From: Mediterraneibacter glycyrrhizinilyticus
GTDB lineage: Bacteria; Bacillota; Clostridia; Lachnospirales; Lachnospiraceae
DNA: 64,000 nt
Direction: 5' to 3'
NCBI RefSeq assembly: GCF_016902345.1
Contig: NZ_JACJLR010000003.1
Coordinates: 62,001-126,000, forward strand
Shown here: piece by piece, positions 14,835-23,899 of the stretch
How the letters are laid out: the number at the start of each line of letters is the position of its first letter
How positions within the stretch are numbered: position 1 is the stretch's first letter
Position numbers and translations under genes: made by a program
The notes under the pieces: model-generated
Told to the model about the DNA's origin: nothing
The model's input: the letters and a program-made list of their open reading frames with translations, nothing else
Databases searched by the model: none

Positions 14835-17321
14835 CTATTCCGGGAAACAATTTTTCATTGCCTGGGCAAACTGCTGATAGAGATACTTCTTGTTGTCGAT
14901 CTCCCTCTTTTCCTCCACAAAGACATGTCCTTTCTTCATCTGGCATTTCAGAACATCCGCCCACTCTCTGTGATATCCTACGTCAAAGCAGTTCAGGAAA
15001 TATCTTAACTCCTCCCTGATCTGACTTTCCACGGGAACAGCAGAGGTAAGTCTATAGAATTCCGACTCCCTCACCCCTTTGACAAATTTTCTCACCCGCT
15101 CATCCAGGTCATATATAAGAAGGAGTTCCTCCGATTCGGATTTCTGTTCTGCCTCTTTTGCAGCTTTCTCTGGCCTCCCGGACTCCTTTTTCCCGTTCAT
15201 ATTAACAATAATCTGTGTCGGCGCCGCACTGCTCTCCTTTTTCACGCTTTCTCTTCCTTCATCGCTTTTTTCGTATTTCCTCTTATCTTCAGCAGCGATA
15301 TACCGATCTGCACAGTCATTGAAGATCAGTTTGATGATGCCGTCTGCTTCGTTCAGGCTGAAATGATCCATTGACAGGAATGCATCCCTCATCGGATCAC
15401 AATCTTCATCTTTGCCAAACAGTTCCCCTGCCATTTTTCGAAAGAAATCCGGATCTGTGTGCTGTGGAGCCTCACTCCTCTCAAAGTGGAACTCCTGAAG
15501 AAAGATCTCCGCCAGCTTCTCCTTCATCTCGCGTTCCTTTTCTCTGAGATCATCCGAAGAATTCTTTCCGATCCCGCGCACTGTCCTCTGAAGTTTATCG
15601 AGAGCCAGGAGCTTAACGGATTCTGTTTTTGCACATTCTCCAAATGATCCGCAGATCATCTCCGTTGTCACCTTCTCTGTCCCCTCACCGGTAAGATTGT
15701 CTTTTCCCGTGCTGATCAGTCCTTCCACAGCCTCCAGGCTACGGTCGAGCAGTTTATTCTCCAGACCCGGCTGAGAGGAAACCTCACTGGAGAGCTCACG
15801 TACTTTCCGGATAAAAGATTCAAACATTTCCTTAAATTTCGATTTTATGATATCGTCCGCTTCCGGAATATTAACTTCTTCAAACCCAACGGAAAGTTCC
15901 TGGAGTTTCCGCTTCGCTGCTTTCAGCTTCTCATTCGCTGCCATCCGAAATCCCCTGTCAACTTCCTCTAGATTGTTCAGCAGAGAGGAAAGCAGCGGTT
16001 CCAGACATTCTCTGCCGACTGCTTCCGGATCGCTCACATTGATCACTTTAGAAAAAACCACGTTGTCCATCTTCACAGGTCCCATGGACGGGACGTTATT
16101 ATCAAGAAATTCCAGGAATTTGGGACACTCGTTCGTATTGTCCGATTTATCCGTGCGCTTATGGTTTACAACGACCGCCATCCATTTTTTCATGGCCTGT
16201 TTCTCATATCGCGGAATGATGTCTCTGTTAAGGATCCGGTAGATCCGGTCGTCGATCTGCCCGCCCTTTCCCGGCTCCGGGCAGAAGAAGTAGATCACTG
16301 CGTCGCTCTCCCCACCAATCACCTTATGCATCATCTCTGTCGTTCCCTCTGCGAGATCCCCCAGACCGACTGTATCAACCAGACGGAGCTGCGACATTTC
16401 CGTCAGAGCGAATCTCGCATAGATGACCGCGCCCTGGACGGCGATATAGCGGTAAAAAGGGGTTGCGTCGGTCCCGTTCATCTCTTCTGATCCCGAATCC
16501 CTTTTCGCAACAAACTTACGGATCTCACTTTTATCCCTGCATACAAATTCCCTCTTTCCCGCATCACGCACAGTCAGTTTATATTTTTCCAATACGGGCA
16601 GATCCGCGTCTGTACCGGTTATCTTTACAAGTTCTTTCCATTCTTTTACGGTTTCTTCTTTCTTATCTCCTCCGATATACATATTTTTAAAATCAGTAAT
16701 TCTGCCCCTAGCCATCTCCTTTTCTTCATCGTCTCTCACAGAAGAATCCAATGATATACCGAAGGATGCTGTCAGTTCGTCAAGGGAATGGATACTCATT
16801 TTTCCTGCTGTCATATATTCCAGCTTTTCATTGATCTCATCTATTACATCCTGTTCCGTTTTCAGTGTGATCACGGCTTCCGGCATTTCCAGGTCCTCGT
16901 TCTGTATAATAGAGCGCACCCCCGTACAGAAGGATCCTTCAAACGAAGGAATACAGTCGTTATCGAGTCCGCTCACCGTCTGCATGAACCGGCTCTTTCC
17001 TGAACGGGAGTCCCCCACTGCCGACACATTGATGGTCTTCCTCTCAAACCGGCTGATCAGTCTTTCGATCTCTTCGGCGGCGTCTTGAAAAGCAATGATG
17101 CACTCATCCATCTTTGCCGTCTCATTTATCTTATCTTTCAGCCCTCTGTTTGCCTCTAGCATCTGCTGATAGTCCTCCTGTGATGCTGCGGCAGCACATT
17201 TGCTCTTTAATTCCTTTAAGGCGGAGATCCTCCTCTCCGCCGCCGCTTTCTCAGCTTTTAATTCCATTGCAGCAGTATTCCTTCTGCTTATGATCTCGTT
17301 TACTGTTCTCTGTACAGACAT
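14835..17321 (-). CDS. Dynamin-like large GTPase
   Basis: The 828-residue protein has an N-terminal coiled-coil region (about 1-95), then a P-loop GDSRSGKS at 103-110, a DTVGLGD G3 motif at 316-322 and a G4-like NHKRTD at 386-391. The long spacing between P-loop and G3 reflects insertions. The C-terminal half is helical and charged, with an acidic-basic linker around 690-730. This layout fits dynamin-like or GBP-like GTPases that work on membranes or as assembly switches, but I recognise no named family. It is the last gene of a four-gene cassette and lies 51 bases after the Hsp70-like gene. Confidence 0.7.
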   Translation of the reverse strand: MSVQRTVNEIISRRNTAAMELKAEKAAAERRISALKELKSKCAAAASQEDYQQMLEANRGLKDKINETAKMDECIIAFQDAAEEIERLISRFERKTINVSAVGDSRSGKSRFMQTVSGLDNDCIPSFEGSFCTGVRSIIQNEDLEMPEAVITLKTEQDVIDEINEKLEYMTAGKMSIHSLDELTASFGISLDSSVRDDEEKEMARGRITDFKNMYIGGDKKEETVKEWKELVKITGTDADLPVLEKYKLTVRDAGKREFVCRDKSEIRKFVAKRDSGSEEMNGTDATPFYRYIAVQGAVIYARFALTEMSQLRLVDTVGLGDLAEGTTEMMHKVIGGESDAVIYFFCPEPGKGGQIDDRIYRILNRDIIPRYEKQAMKKWMAVVVNHKRTDKSDNTNECPKFLEFLDNNVPSMGPVKMDNVVFSKVINVSDPEAVGRECLEPLLSSLLNNLEEVDRGFRMAANEKLKAAKRKLQELSVGFEEVNIPEADDIIKSKFKEMFESFIRKVRELSSEVSSQPGLENKLLDRSLEAVEGLISTGKDNLTGEGTEKVTTEMICGSFGECAKTESVKLLALDKLQRTVRGIGKNSSDDLREKEREMKEKLAEIFLQEFHFERSEAPQHTDPDFFRKMAGELFGKDEDCDPMRDAFLSMDHFSLNEADGIIKLIFNDCADRYIAAEDKRKYEKSDEGRESVKKESSAAPTQIIVNMNGKKESGRPEKAAKEAEQKSESEELLLIYDLDERVRKFVKGVRESEFYRLTSAVPVESQIREELRYFLNCFDVGYHREWADVLKCQMKKGHVFVEEKREIDNKKYLYQQFAQAMKNCFPE

Positions 17322-17372
17322 AGCTTTTCCCTCCTGATCTCTGTTTTCTTCTTTCTTTTATCGTTTTCCGGA

Positions 17373-20147
17373 TCATTCCTGCATGAACCGACCATTTGAC
17401 AGATCTGCATTTCCCAGCTTTTCAGCGTTTCCCTCCGGATCCACGCAGATCACGATCAGCTGGGAGTCCGCATCCAGATCCACTGTCAGAGCGATCCGAT
17501 CCCCGGAATGAATTCTGGGATCTATTATCATAAACTGCTTTGCATGGCTGTCTGCAAGCGGGAGTCTCCCGGCGGTCTCCGCAGCCCGGTCGTCCGTATA
17601 CCAGAACTGGAGAAAGCCCTCCTGCCGCACTGTGATAAAACAGCAGTCCTCCGGATTGATCCGAAACCTGTCCTCGCTTTTTCTGAACCTGCCCGATTCA
17701 TAATCTACACAGAATATCTCTAATCCTTTTTCCTGATCATACTCTGCGTGTCCAACTGTATACCGGAAAAGGAATTCCTGGAATTCTCCTCCCGTTACAT
17801 TTACGTAAGTTGATCCCAGCCTTGAAAGCAAAAGACCGTGTACCACTCCTGTCTTTGCGGTGGGCAGTTCCCCCTCCCATTTTTGAGTATGAGCATCCGC
17901 TGTCATCGGCGGATAAATCTCTGCCTTCATCTCACGAAAGACAGGTTTTGACTCGATCATCTCCTGGAAAATCATCTCCACGAGCGGTGCCCTGCATGCA
18001 TTCCCGCCAAGGAACAGTTTAAAGTCCATCCCTTTCAGGTCCGGCATGTCTCTGCCGTTTTCCGATGCCATCCGCAGCACTTTCTCCAGACCCTGGTAGA
18101 AATTATCCACGCTTTTTTGTATCTTCTTCCAGAAAAATTCTTCAAAAAATTCCGGCTCTATCTCCAGATATATGACCTTATCTCCTCCCCTGCGTTCTGC
18201 TCCGGGAGCCATCACCCGAACCTCTGAAGACTCCCTTTTTCCCTCAGGATAGACATAAAATGACATAAGCGGTTCATTTCCCCTTTTATATGGAAGTCCT
18301 TTGATCCATCCTTCCCTCAGCCTGTCCACCGCTGCCAGAGTATTCAGTCTTGCCTGCTGGGAATCCCCGGTGAAGGCAGAGTTCATCCCGACCGAAGGGT
18401 AATGGAGCGGATAGAGGTATTTTACTTCCTTATCTGCCAGCGTTTCCCTGTTCCGATAGAACAGCTCATATGCAAGCTCTTCCAGCAGCACCTCGCATCC
18501 TGCGAGCGCATTCCCGCCGGAATAAAGGCATCTGTACTCATACGGCGGCATCTCCCCGCTGAACACCCCAAAGCTATAGTCCACCGTACCTCCCCCAAAG
18601 TCGTATACTGCACACAAGACCGGATTTTTCCCCGGGACGACATTGTTCCTGCGAAGCGCGGCGACCGCGTATGCCGCAGGTTCAGACTGCCACAGTTCAA
18701 CAGAAAAGTTTTTCTGGAAATAGACGCTTTTCTGTATCTCTTCCGGCATTGCCTTCAGCAGTCCCCTGCGGAAGCTGTCCCTGATCCTCTTTAAGACTTT
18801 TCCGTCATATGCCGGAGGATAAGACAGAAGATACCGCATACAGATCTTTCTGCGCTGCATATTGACGATGTTCAGGCCCACATAGTAAGCGTATATCTCG
18901 ATCGGATCATAGTCGTCTTCTTCTAATTCCAGATACGGCTTCAGGGGAACCCGGATGTTCTCCTGATCGATCAGCACCGGTTCCCGCATACTTCCCTGCG
19001 CCCACTGCTTAAGCTGATAGTGGTACGCGTTCAGATTTTTTTCCAGACTCCTCTTCTTAAAAGAGTCCTGGGCCTGATAAGATGTGGAGAGATGCCTGGA
19101 GTCCGTATCCGGTCTTCCCGGCGCGCTTTTGTAAGCGTCATAGAATTTCTGGAAATCTATGTATTCCATGATCGTTGGATTTTCATATCCTTCGTCAGGG
19201 CTCTCCGCGTCTCCCACAGGCATGGTGGCAATGAACCCGCCGCTGTCTATCTGCGCCACTGCCGTGGACCTGGTTCCGAAATCTACGGCTATAACGTCCG
19301 TGAGATTTCCGAGATCCTCCTCCGGATCCGCCGCGTAGAGCTGTCTCTCGGAAACATCCGCCCACATCCGGCCTTCCCCAGGATCTATCTGGATAAGCTG
19401 GTTATGCGGGTATTCATTATACTTCACATATTTCCACAGATCCCAGTCCCCTTTGGACGGATTGAAAATATCGTATCCATAACAGATACTTCCGGTGCGT
19501 TTCAAATCACTTTTTCTCAGTTTATTCCGAATGAGTTCCATCTGTTTATCATCCGGTTTCATGATGGAAGCCTTCCCATCGCCCATCTTTTCCTCCATCT
19601 CAACAGGAATCTGCTCCAGCCCATGATAGTACAGATAGCTTATCACACCGTTTTCACTCTGGTCCTGTATCTTCTCATTGACAGGCACCGAAAAAAGCAC
19701 GCATGCAGTATCTCCGTTCCGTCCCCAGTATCCGGCTTTTCTTCCGTCCAGAGAATAGACCGGACTGTTCTGCTTCATGGGGCGCACCGCAAATCTTTTC
19801 TCCGCCAGTTCTCTCCATCCCAGCGCATATATTTCCTCTATCCTGTCTGTAAACGCGTTTTTAAACTCCTGTGCCGTGATCGTCCTGCCTCCGCTGAATG
19901 GACCGATCGAAGCATGGCAGCCTGCGATAAACTTCGGATTTGGTTCCCTGTACAGATCTACTTCCGTTCCGATATTTCCCGGGATTGACAGATCTGGAAA
20001 CAATAGACCTGTACTCTTGTTAAAAAAGAACTTCTCTCCCTGCCACTGAAACAAAAGCCAGTCTTTTTCCTGCACTGCTTCCTTCTTTTCAGGCGTCCCC
20101 TCAAACCAGTGCCTCTTCACCGTCAGATAATTAATCTTTACTGTCAC
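17373..20147 (-). CDS. Large Hsp70-like ATPase with extra N-terminal domain
   Basis: The 924-residue protein contains an actin/Hsp70-type ATPase domain: phosphate-1 VDFGTRST at 288-295, an SEPAAYA connecting segment near 488, phosphate-2 DFGGGT at 516-521, a GGNALAG loop near 545 and the adenosine motif LGGNACRAP at 713-721. About 280 residues precede this domain and are not a known chaperone part. Roughly 180 residues follow it, mainly beta-type, where DnaK would have its peptide-binding domain. Its ATG directly abuts the stop of the GrpE-like gene, so the two are tightly coupled. Confidence 0.75.
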   Translation of the reverse strand: MTVKINYLTVKRHWFEGTPEKKEAVQEKDWLLFQWQGEKFFFNKSTGLLFPDLSIPGNIGTEVDLYREPNPKFIAGCHASIGPFSGGRTITAQEFKNAFTDRIEEIYALGWRELAEKRFAVRPMKQNSPVYSLDGRKAGYWGRNGDTACVLFSVPVNEKIQDQSENGVISYLYYHGLEQIPVEMEEKMGDGKASIMKPDDKQMELIRNKLRKSDLKRTGSICYGYDIFNPSKGDWDLWKYVKYNEYPHNQLIQIDPGEGRMWADVSERQLYAADPEEDLGNLTDVIAVDFGTRSTAVAQIDSGGFIATMPVGDAESPDEGYENPTIMEYIDFQKFYDAYKSAPGRPDTDSRHLSTSYQAQDSFKKRSLEKNLNAYHYQLKQWAQGSMREPVLIDQENIRVPLKPYLELEEDDYDPIEIYAYYVGLNIVNMQRRKICMRYLLSYPPAYDGKVLKRIRDSFRRGLLKAMPEEIQKSVYFQKNFSVELWQSEPAAYAVAALRRNNVVPGKNPVLCAVYDFGGGTVDYSFGVFSGEMPPYEYRCLYSGGNALAGCEVLLEELAYELFYRNRETLADKEVKYLYPLHYPSVGMNSAFTGDSQQARLNTLAAVDRLREGWIKGLPYKRGNEPLMSFYVYPEGKRESSEVRVMAPGAERRGGDKVIYLEIEPEFFEEFFWKKIQKSVDNFYQGLEKVLRMASENGRDMPDLKGMDFKLFLGGNACRAPLVEMIFQEMIESKPVFREMKAEIYPPMTADAHTQKWEGELPTAKTGVVHGLLLSRLGSTYVNVTGGEFQEFLFRYTVGHAEYDQEKGLEIFCVDYESGRFRKSEDRFRINPEDCCFITVRQEGFLQFWYTDDRAAETAGRLPLADSHAKQFMIIDPRIHSGDRIALTVDLDADSQLIVICVDPEGNAEKLGNADLSNGRFMQE

Positions 20148-21020
20148 TTATTCCACCTCCACGATCGATTTCTGCCTCACACTGCCGTCCGCCGAAAGTA
20201 TACCCCGGAGAATGACATTTCGAATGGTTCCGTAACTCGATCCCTCCTTCCGGTCGTGCTTTTTCGGCTTGTACTCTTCTCCGATCAGTTCTTCCTCTTC
20301 CTGTCTCCTAAGCTTTTCCTCTGGATAGATCCGGTTATGGAGATCAATGCACTTGTCAAGTATATACTCCAGTCCTTCCTTTTCCTCATCTGAAGCACCG
20401 ACTCCAAACTTTTCTTTCATTGTCTCCTCGTAAAATCTGTCGATTCCGCCCGAACACACACTGATGATAAACGCTTCATAATTATCCATCCGGAAGCAGT
20501 ACGGAAGAGAATTTATCTTAAGGAATTCCGTGTAAATGTCTCTGCCGCTGCTTCCCCCTTTCAGGAGGTTCAGTTCTTTTTTATATGTCTCCTCCCTGTC
20601 ATTCATCTCCTTTATCTGCCTTATCTGTTCTTGTATTTTATTTTCGAGGGACTTCAGCTTCTCCGAAAGTTCTCTCTCCCTCTCGTCAAACTCTTTCTTA
20701 AGCCTCTCTTCGCAGGACTCTTTCTCCCTCCGCAGTTCTGCCTTTTCTTCCCCGCACCATCCCTCTATCAGGTTCAGCGTTTTCTCCTGTTCTGCCAGCA
20801 TCTCCGTCTGTTTCGTCAACATTTCCGTCTGTCTCCTGGCCTGTTCCCTGACTCCCTCCAGATTTTCTTTCAGGAGCAGGCCTGCCGCCTCCCAGATCAG
20901 ATCCGCGCCTCTGCGCAGGATCTCCTTCCCTTTTTCCTCCGTCCCTGCACTCTGTTCCTGCAGTGAGGCCATCTTTCTTTGTTGTTCCGTAATCTCCGGA
21001 TATCTCCCATAGTCTGACAT
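20148..21020 (-). CDS. Coiled-coil protein with GrpE-like C-terminus
   Basis: The 290-residue protein is mostly a charged coiled coil between about residues 55 and 155. The last 45 residues read like the GrpE beta domain that opens the Hsp70 nucleotide cleft: YGTIRNVILRGILSADGSV, then a final VEV, compared with the GT...V...GY...RPA.V.V pattern of GrpE. The order coiled coil then beta domain also matches GrpE, although the middle section (about 160-240) is extra. The adjacent Hsp70-like gene supports a nucleotide-exchange role. This is an inference and no function has been shown. Confidence 0.65.
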   Translation of the reverse strand: MSDYGRYPEITEQQRKMASLQEQSAGTEEKGKEILRRGADLIWEAAGLLLKENLEGVREQARRQTEMLTKQTEMLAEQEKTLNLIEGWCGEEKAELRREKESCEERLKKEFDERERELSEKLKSLENKIQEQIRQIKEMNDREETYKKELNLLKGGSSGRDIYTEFLKINSLPYCFRMDNYEAFIISVCSGGIDRFYEETMKEKFGVGASDEEKEGLEYILDKCIDLHNRIYPEEKLRRQEEEELIGEEYKPKKHDRKEGSSYGTIRNVILRGILSADGSVRQKSIVEVE

Positions 21021-21038
21021 TAACCCCTTCCCCCTTCT

Positions 21039-21704
21039 TCATTCTTCTCCGATGCACACCGGGCACGGCGTATACCAGCCTCTGACTTCCACCGCCGCCG
21101 TAGTACGGACTGCAAAGTTGTCCAGATCCAGCTCTTCACATCCATATTTGTGGTAAATATCATCTGTGATGATCACCACATAATCATCCATAAATTCCGC
21201 TTTTTCTCTATACGCTTCTTTCTCATCCCAAAGCATTTCATTCCTGTTGTCTTTCCTATCCAGTTCTCCCTCGTAATAATAGATAACAGCTCCGAGCAGG
21301 ATCAGTACAAAAACAATTTTTAACAGTTTCCAAAGCCATCTGCCTTTGCGTTTCTTTTTTCCGGTACCGGAAGCGGCGCGGATCTGCTCCGCCTCCTGTT
21401 CTGCCTCCAGGCGCTTCTGCTCGGCCTCTCTGAGCTTCTGCTCCCCCTCCCGGTACTTCCGCTCGGTCTCCTGGCGCTTCTGTTCCCCCTCCCGGCACTT
21501 CTCCTCTGCATTCAGTCGCTTCTCTTCTTCTGTTTTCAGAGATTCTTTGATCCCCGCCATCTGCCTCTTTGCATCTTCAAGTTCTTTCGCCAGCCTGTTG
21601 GACAGGGATTTTTCTTTTTCTATACGATTTCTCAGTTGTTCGACCTCGTGGATAAGATCCAGTTGTTCGCCAAATTGTTCACTGATCGTTTTATTGTCAG
21701 CCAT
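21039..21704 (-). CDS. Membrane-anchored coiled-coil protein with Cys-rich C-terminus
   Basis: The 221-residue protein has a heptad-rich coiled coil (about 15-112, with repeated EEKCREGEQKR-like units), a basic stop (KKKRKGR), one transmembrane helix (WLWKLLKIVFVLILLGAVIY, about 125-145) and a C-terminal domain of about 50 residues with YHKYGCEEL and GWYTPCPVC. That tail matches the small Cys-His pattern YH..GC...A...G..PC..C found at the ends of some secreted nucleases and phage proteins. The coiled coil is probably cytoplasmic and the tail outside. It is the promoter-proximal gene of the cassette. Confidence 0.7.
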   Translation of the reverse strand: MADNKTISEQFGEQLDLIHEVEQLRNRIEKEKSLSNRLAKELEDAKRQMAGIKESLKTEEEKRLNAEEKCREGEQKRQETERKYREGEQKLREAEQKRLEAEQEAEQIRAASGTGKKKRKGRWLWKLLKIVFVLILLGAVIYYYEGELDRKDNRNEMLWDEKEAYREKAEFMDDYVVIITDDIYHKYGCEELDLDNFAVRTTAAVEVRGWYTPCPVCIGEE

Positions 21705-21741
21705 TTTCCCACCTCCGCCTCTATTTCACTAATTCTTTTTG

Positions 21742-21770
21742 ATTATACCATTTAATTCATGCATCAAAAA
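21742..21770 (-). promoter_or_regulatory. Extended -10 promoter of the Hsp70-like/GTPase cassette
   Basis: On the minus strand TGG precedes TATAAT (21747-21742), an extended -10. The -35 position (21770-21765) reads TTTTTG after a 17-base spacer, a weak match. It lies between the two-component terminator and the 21704 start and overlaps the terminator's T-run. Confidence 0.65.
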
Positions 21771-21796
21771 AAGTCCCGGATTTTCTGGGACTTTTT
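21768..21796. terminator. Terminator after the two-component operon
   Basis: AAAAAGTCCC (21768-21777) and GGGACTTTTT (21787-21796) are perfect complements around a 9-base loop. On the minus strand the T-run follows the stem. It separates the response regulator from the cassette downstream. Confidence 0.85.
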
Positions 21797-21842
21797 ACGA
21801 TCACAAATTCTTCCGCGTTTCCAGGAGGATCCCGCGTTTACT

Positions 21843-22433
21843 CTATGGACTATTGTACAGCACTTTAAACACATGCTGTATTTCCCTTTTATTATCCAGC
21901 CTCAGCTTCTTCAGGATATTTGTCATATGGTTCGCCTCGGTCTTCTTCGACATGCGTGCTCCGGAAGAATATCCCATCAGCTTCCAGAAAACATCTTTCT
22001 CTGCGCTCGTAAGTCCCGACAGCGCCATATGGAGCAGGAGTTTCTCCTGACCGGTTCCTCCCGCCGCCAGCTCATAAATATTCTCCACCAGAAGAGGGAT
22101 CTGACTTTTCATAATATATCCTGAAGCAAATGCCTGTCTGGACGCTTCCTCCATCACGTTCTTTTCGTCATGGGCGGTAAAGATCAGGACCTTCGCGTCT
22201 GTCGAGACGCGGATCTCTCTGGAAGCATCGATTCCTTCCATCGTGGAAGATCCCAGATGGAGATCCATCAGCACGATATCCGGCTCCAGGCTGCACGCAA
22301 GATCCACTGCGCTTCCACACTCCGCACAGCTCCCGGCGATCTCTATCCCGCTGTGCTTTTCCAGCTCTCTGCGGATTAGATATGCAAAGTCTTCATCATC
22401 CTCAACGATCAGCACCTTTATCTTTCTCTCCAT
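21843..22433 (-). CDS. Response regulator, NarL/LuxR type
   Basis: The 196-residue protein has a receiver domain (KVLIVEDDEDFAYLI, phospho-acceptor Asp in PDIVLMDLHLG near residue 56, and the Thr and Lys switch positions in LIFTAHD and YIMKSQ). A C-terminal LuxR-like helix-turn-helix follows (LTSAEKDVFWKLMGYSSGARM, then TEANHMTNILKKLRL). The recognition region departs from the usual LuxR consensus. Its start overlaps the kinase gene by 32 bases, so the pair is translationally coupled. Target genes are not evident; the cassette directly downstream is a possible target. Confidence 0.85.
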   Translation of the reverse strand: MERKIKVLIVEDDEDFAYLIRRELEKHSGIEIAGSCAECGSAVDLACSLEPDIVLMDLHLGSSTMEGIDASREIRVSTDAKVLIFTAHDEKNVMEEASRQAFASGYIMKSQIPLLVENIYELAAGGTGQEKLLLHMALSGLTSAEKDVFWKLMGYSSGARMSKKTEANHMTNILKKLRLDNKREIQHVFKVLYNSP

Positions 22434-23862
22434 GTTTCCCTTCCCTTTTCTTTCGCTTCTCCTGCGGAATGCACAGGATAAACGCAGTACCGTGGCTTTT
22501 TTCCTCTGTACTGCTGTCCACGCGGATGTAGCCGTTGTGCGCCTTTATGACATTCTGGCAGTAAGAGAGGCCCAGACCCATATGCCTGGCGTCGCTCCAT
22601 CCGGTATGGTATGGCTTAAAAATGTCGTCGATCCGTTCCTGCCTTATCCCCGGACCGGTATCCCTGACACACATCAGGGCGATATTCTTCCTCGGCATAG
22701 TGCATGAAAAAGTCAGGACACCGCTCTCTCCCATTGCGTCCAGCGCATTCGTGACAAGGTTGGCGACCACCTCTCTCATATGCCCCCGGTCGCATGTCAG
22801 CCGCGCCCCTCCTTCGCTGACCCGGATCCGCACTTCTCCTTTCCATCCGGAACAGAGTTCCTCCGCCACATCCCGGTACAGTTCTTCCATATCCACCTCC
22901 ATCGGAGCCAGCGTGATATCCCTGCTGTAATCCATGCTCCTGCGCACAAACTCTTGAATATGCCGCACCGAGCGTTCCAGGATCTCAAGTTCTTTCTGCC
23001 CGGATGGGAGTTCCTGCTCCCGCAGCACCCTGGTACACTCTGTGATCTTTGCCAGCTCGTTCTTCATCATATGGACGATATATCTGATGTTATCACTGAC
23101 TTCCGGTTTCTCCCCCTGCCAGTCAAAGTATTCCCTGCTCAGCCGCATCCCCCATATCCCCTCGCGGAACAGATGGCGGACATAGTAGACAAAGAGACAA
23201 AGCAGGATCACGGCATTCCACTGCCATGTTTTATACAGATGCTCCCATCCCATAAGATGAAAGAAAAAAAGGGTGATCAGCCAGTACCACAATGGCAGCA
23301 GGGCGATCAGGGAAACCAGCCTGCGCTGCCGGAAAAACGGAGTGTCTTTCTCCTTTATCAGCGTGATCAGGATCGGGACTGTGGCAAGCACGCCGTACAG
23401 AAGATTATACAGCGCTACCACAACAAACGCCGACGGATTCGTCTCCGGTATCTCCCTTGTATGGCTCCATGGGTATACAATACAGAAAAGCACCACAGGA
23501 AGAAATACCAGAGGCGCCAGCACCCGGAACAGTCCGGGATGTTTCTTCTCCAAATGGCAGAAATAGAAACTGAAGATCATGACACAGGGCATTGCGATAT
23601 AATACAGCACAGCCGTCAGGATGGAATTGAGCAGTTCATTCAGCTCATATCCCACTCCGAACATAGTCACATCCAGACCTGCGAAAAAGCCGCTGTAATA
23701 CAGATATTCTTTCAGTACGCCGATACTGAGCAGGAATCCGCAGATCCCCGCCCACTGGTTCACCTTATTCCTTGGACTGGACAGATAGATCAGAGAATAA
23801 AGTCCCCATATCAAAAACGTAAAAAAAAGCAGAATCTCCACCGGAAAACCACGGGTCAACAT
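22402..23862 (-). CDS. Membrane sensor histidine kinase
   Basis: The 486-residue protein starts with about 250 residues holding seven or so hydrophobic helices. It continues with a phospho-acceptor helix containing IVHMMKNELAKI and a HATPase domain: N box NLVTNALDAMGE, G1 DTGPGI and G2 MGLGLSY. The HMMKNE box departs from the common HE.R.P type and looks closer to HxxKN kinases. The ATG at 23862 follows AGGAGG; an ATG at 23889 adds nine residues but lies almost at the predicted transcript start. The signal sensed is unknown. Confidence 0.85.
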   Translation of the reverse strand: MLTRGFPVEILLFFTFLIWGLYSLIYLSSPRNKVNQWAGICGFLLSIGVLKEYLYYSGFFAGLDVTMFGVGYELNELLNSILTAVLYYIAMPCVMIFSFYFCHLEKKHPGLFRVLAPLVFLPVVLFCIVYPWSHTREIPETNPSAFVVVALYNLLYGVLATVPILITLIKEKDTPFFRQRRLVSLIALLPLWYWLITLFFFHLMGWEHLYKTWQWNAVILLCLFVYYVRHLFREGIWGMRLSREYFDWQGEKPEVSDNIRYIVHMMKNELAKITECTRVLREQELPSGQKELEILERSVRHIQEFVRRSMDYSRDITLAPMEVDMEELYRDVAEELCSGWKGEVRIRVSEGGARLTCDRGHMREVVANLVTNALDAMGESGVLTFSCTMPRKNIALMCVRDTGPGIRQERIDDIFKPYHTGWSDARHMGLGLSYCQNVIKAHNGYIRVDSSTEEKSHGTAFILCIPQEKRKKREGKHGEKDKGADR

Positions 23863-23899
23863 ATCTGACAACCTCCTGCCTGACTGCATAGTTATTAGA

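Noticed and set aside
21256-21511. Short Arg/Gly-rich frames inside the coiled-coil protein gene
   Set aside because: They arise from the repetitive coding sequence of the heptad repeats in other frames.
22780-23868. 362-codon frame antisense to the histidine kinase
   Set aside because: Shadow of the kinase frame; composition is rich in Gln/His with no domain.
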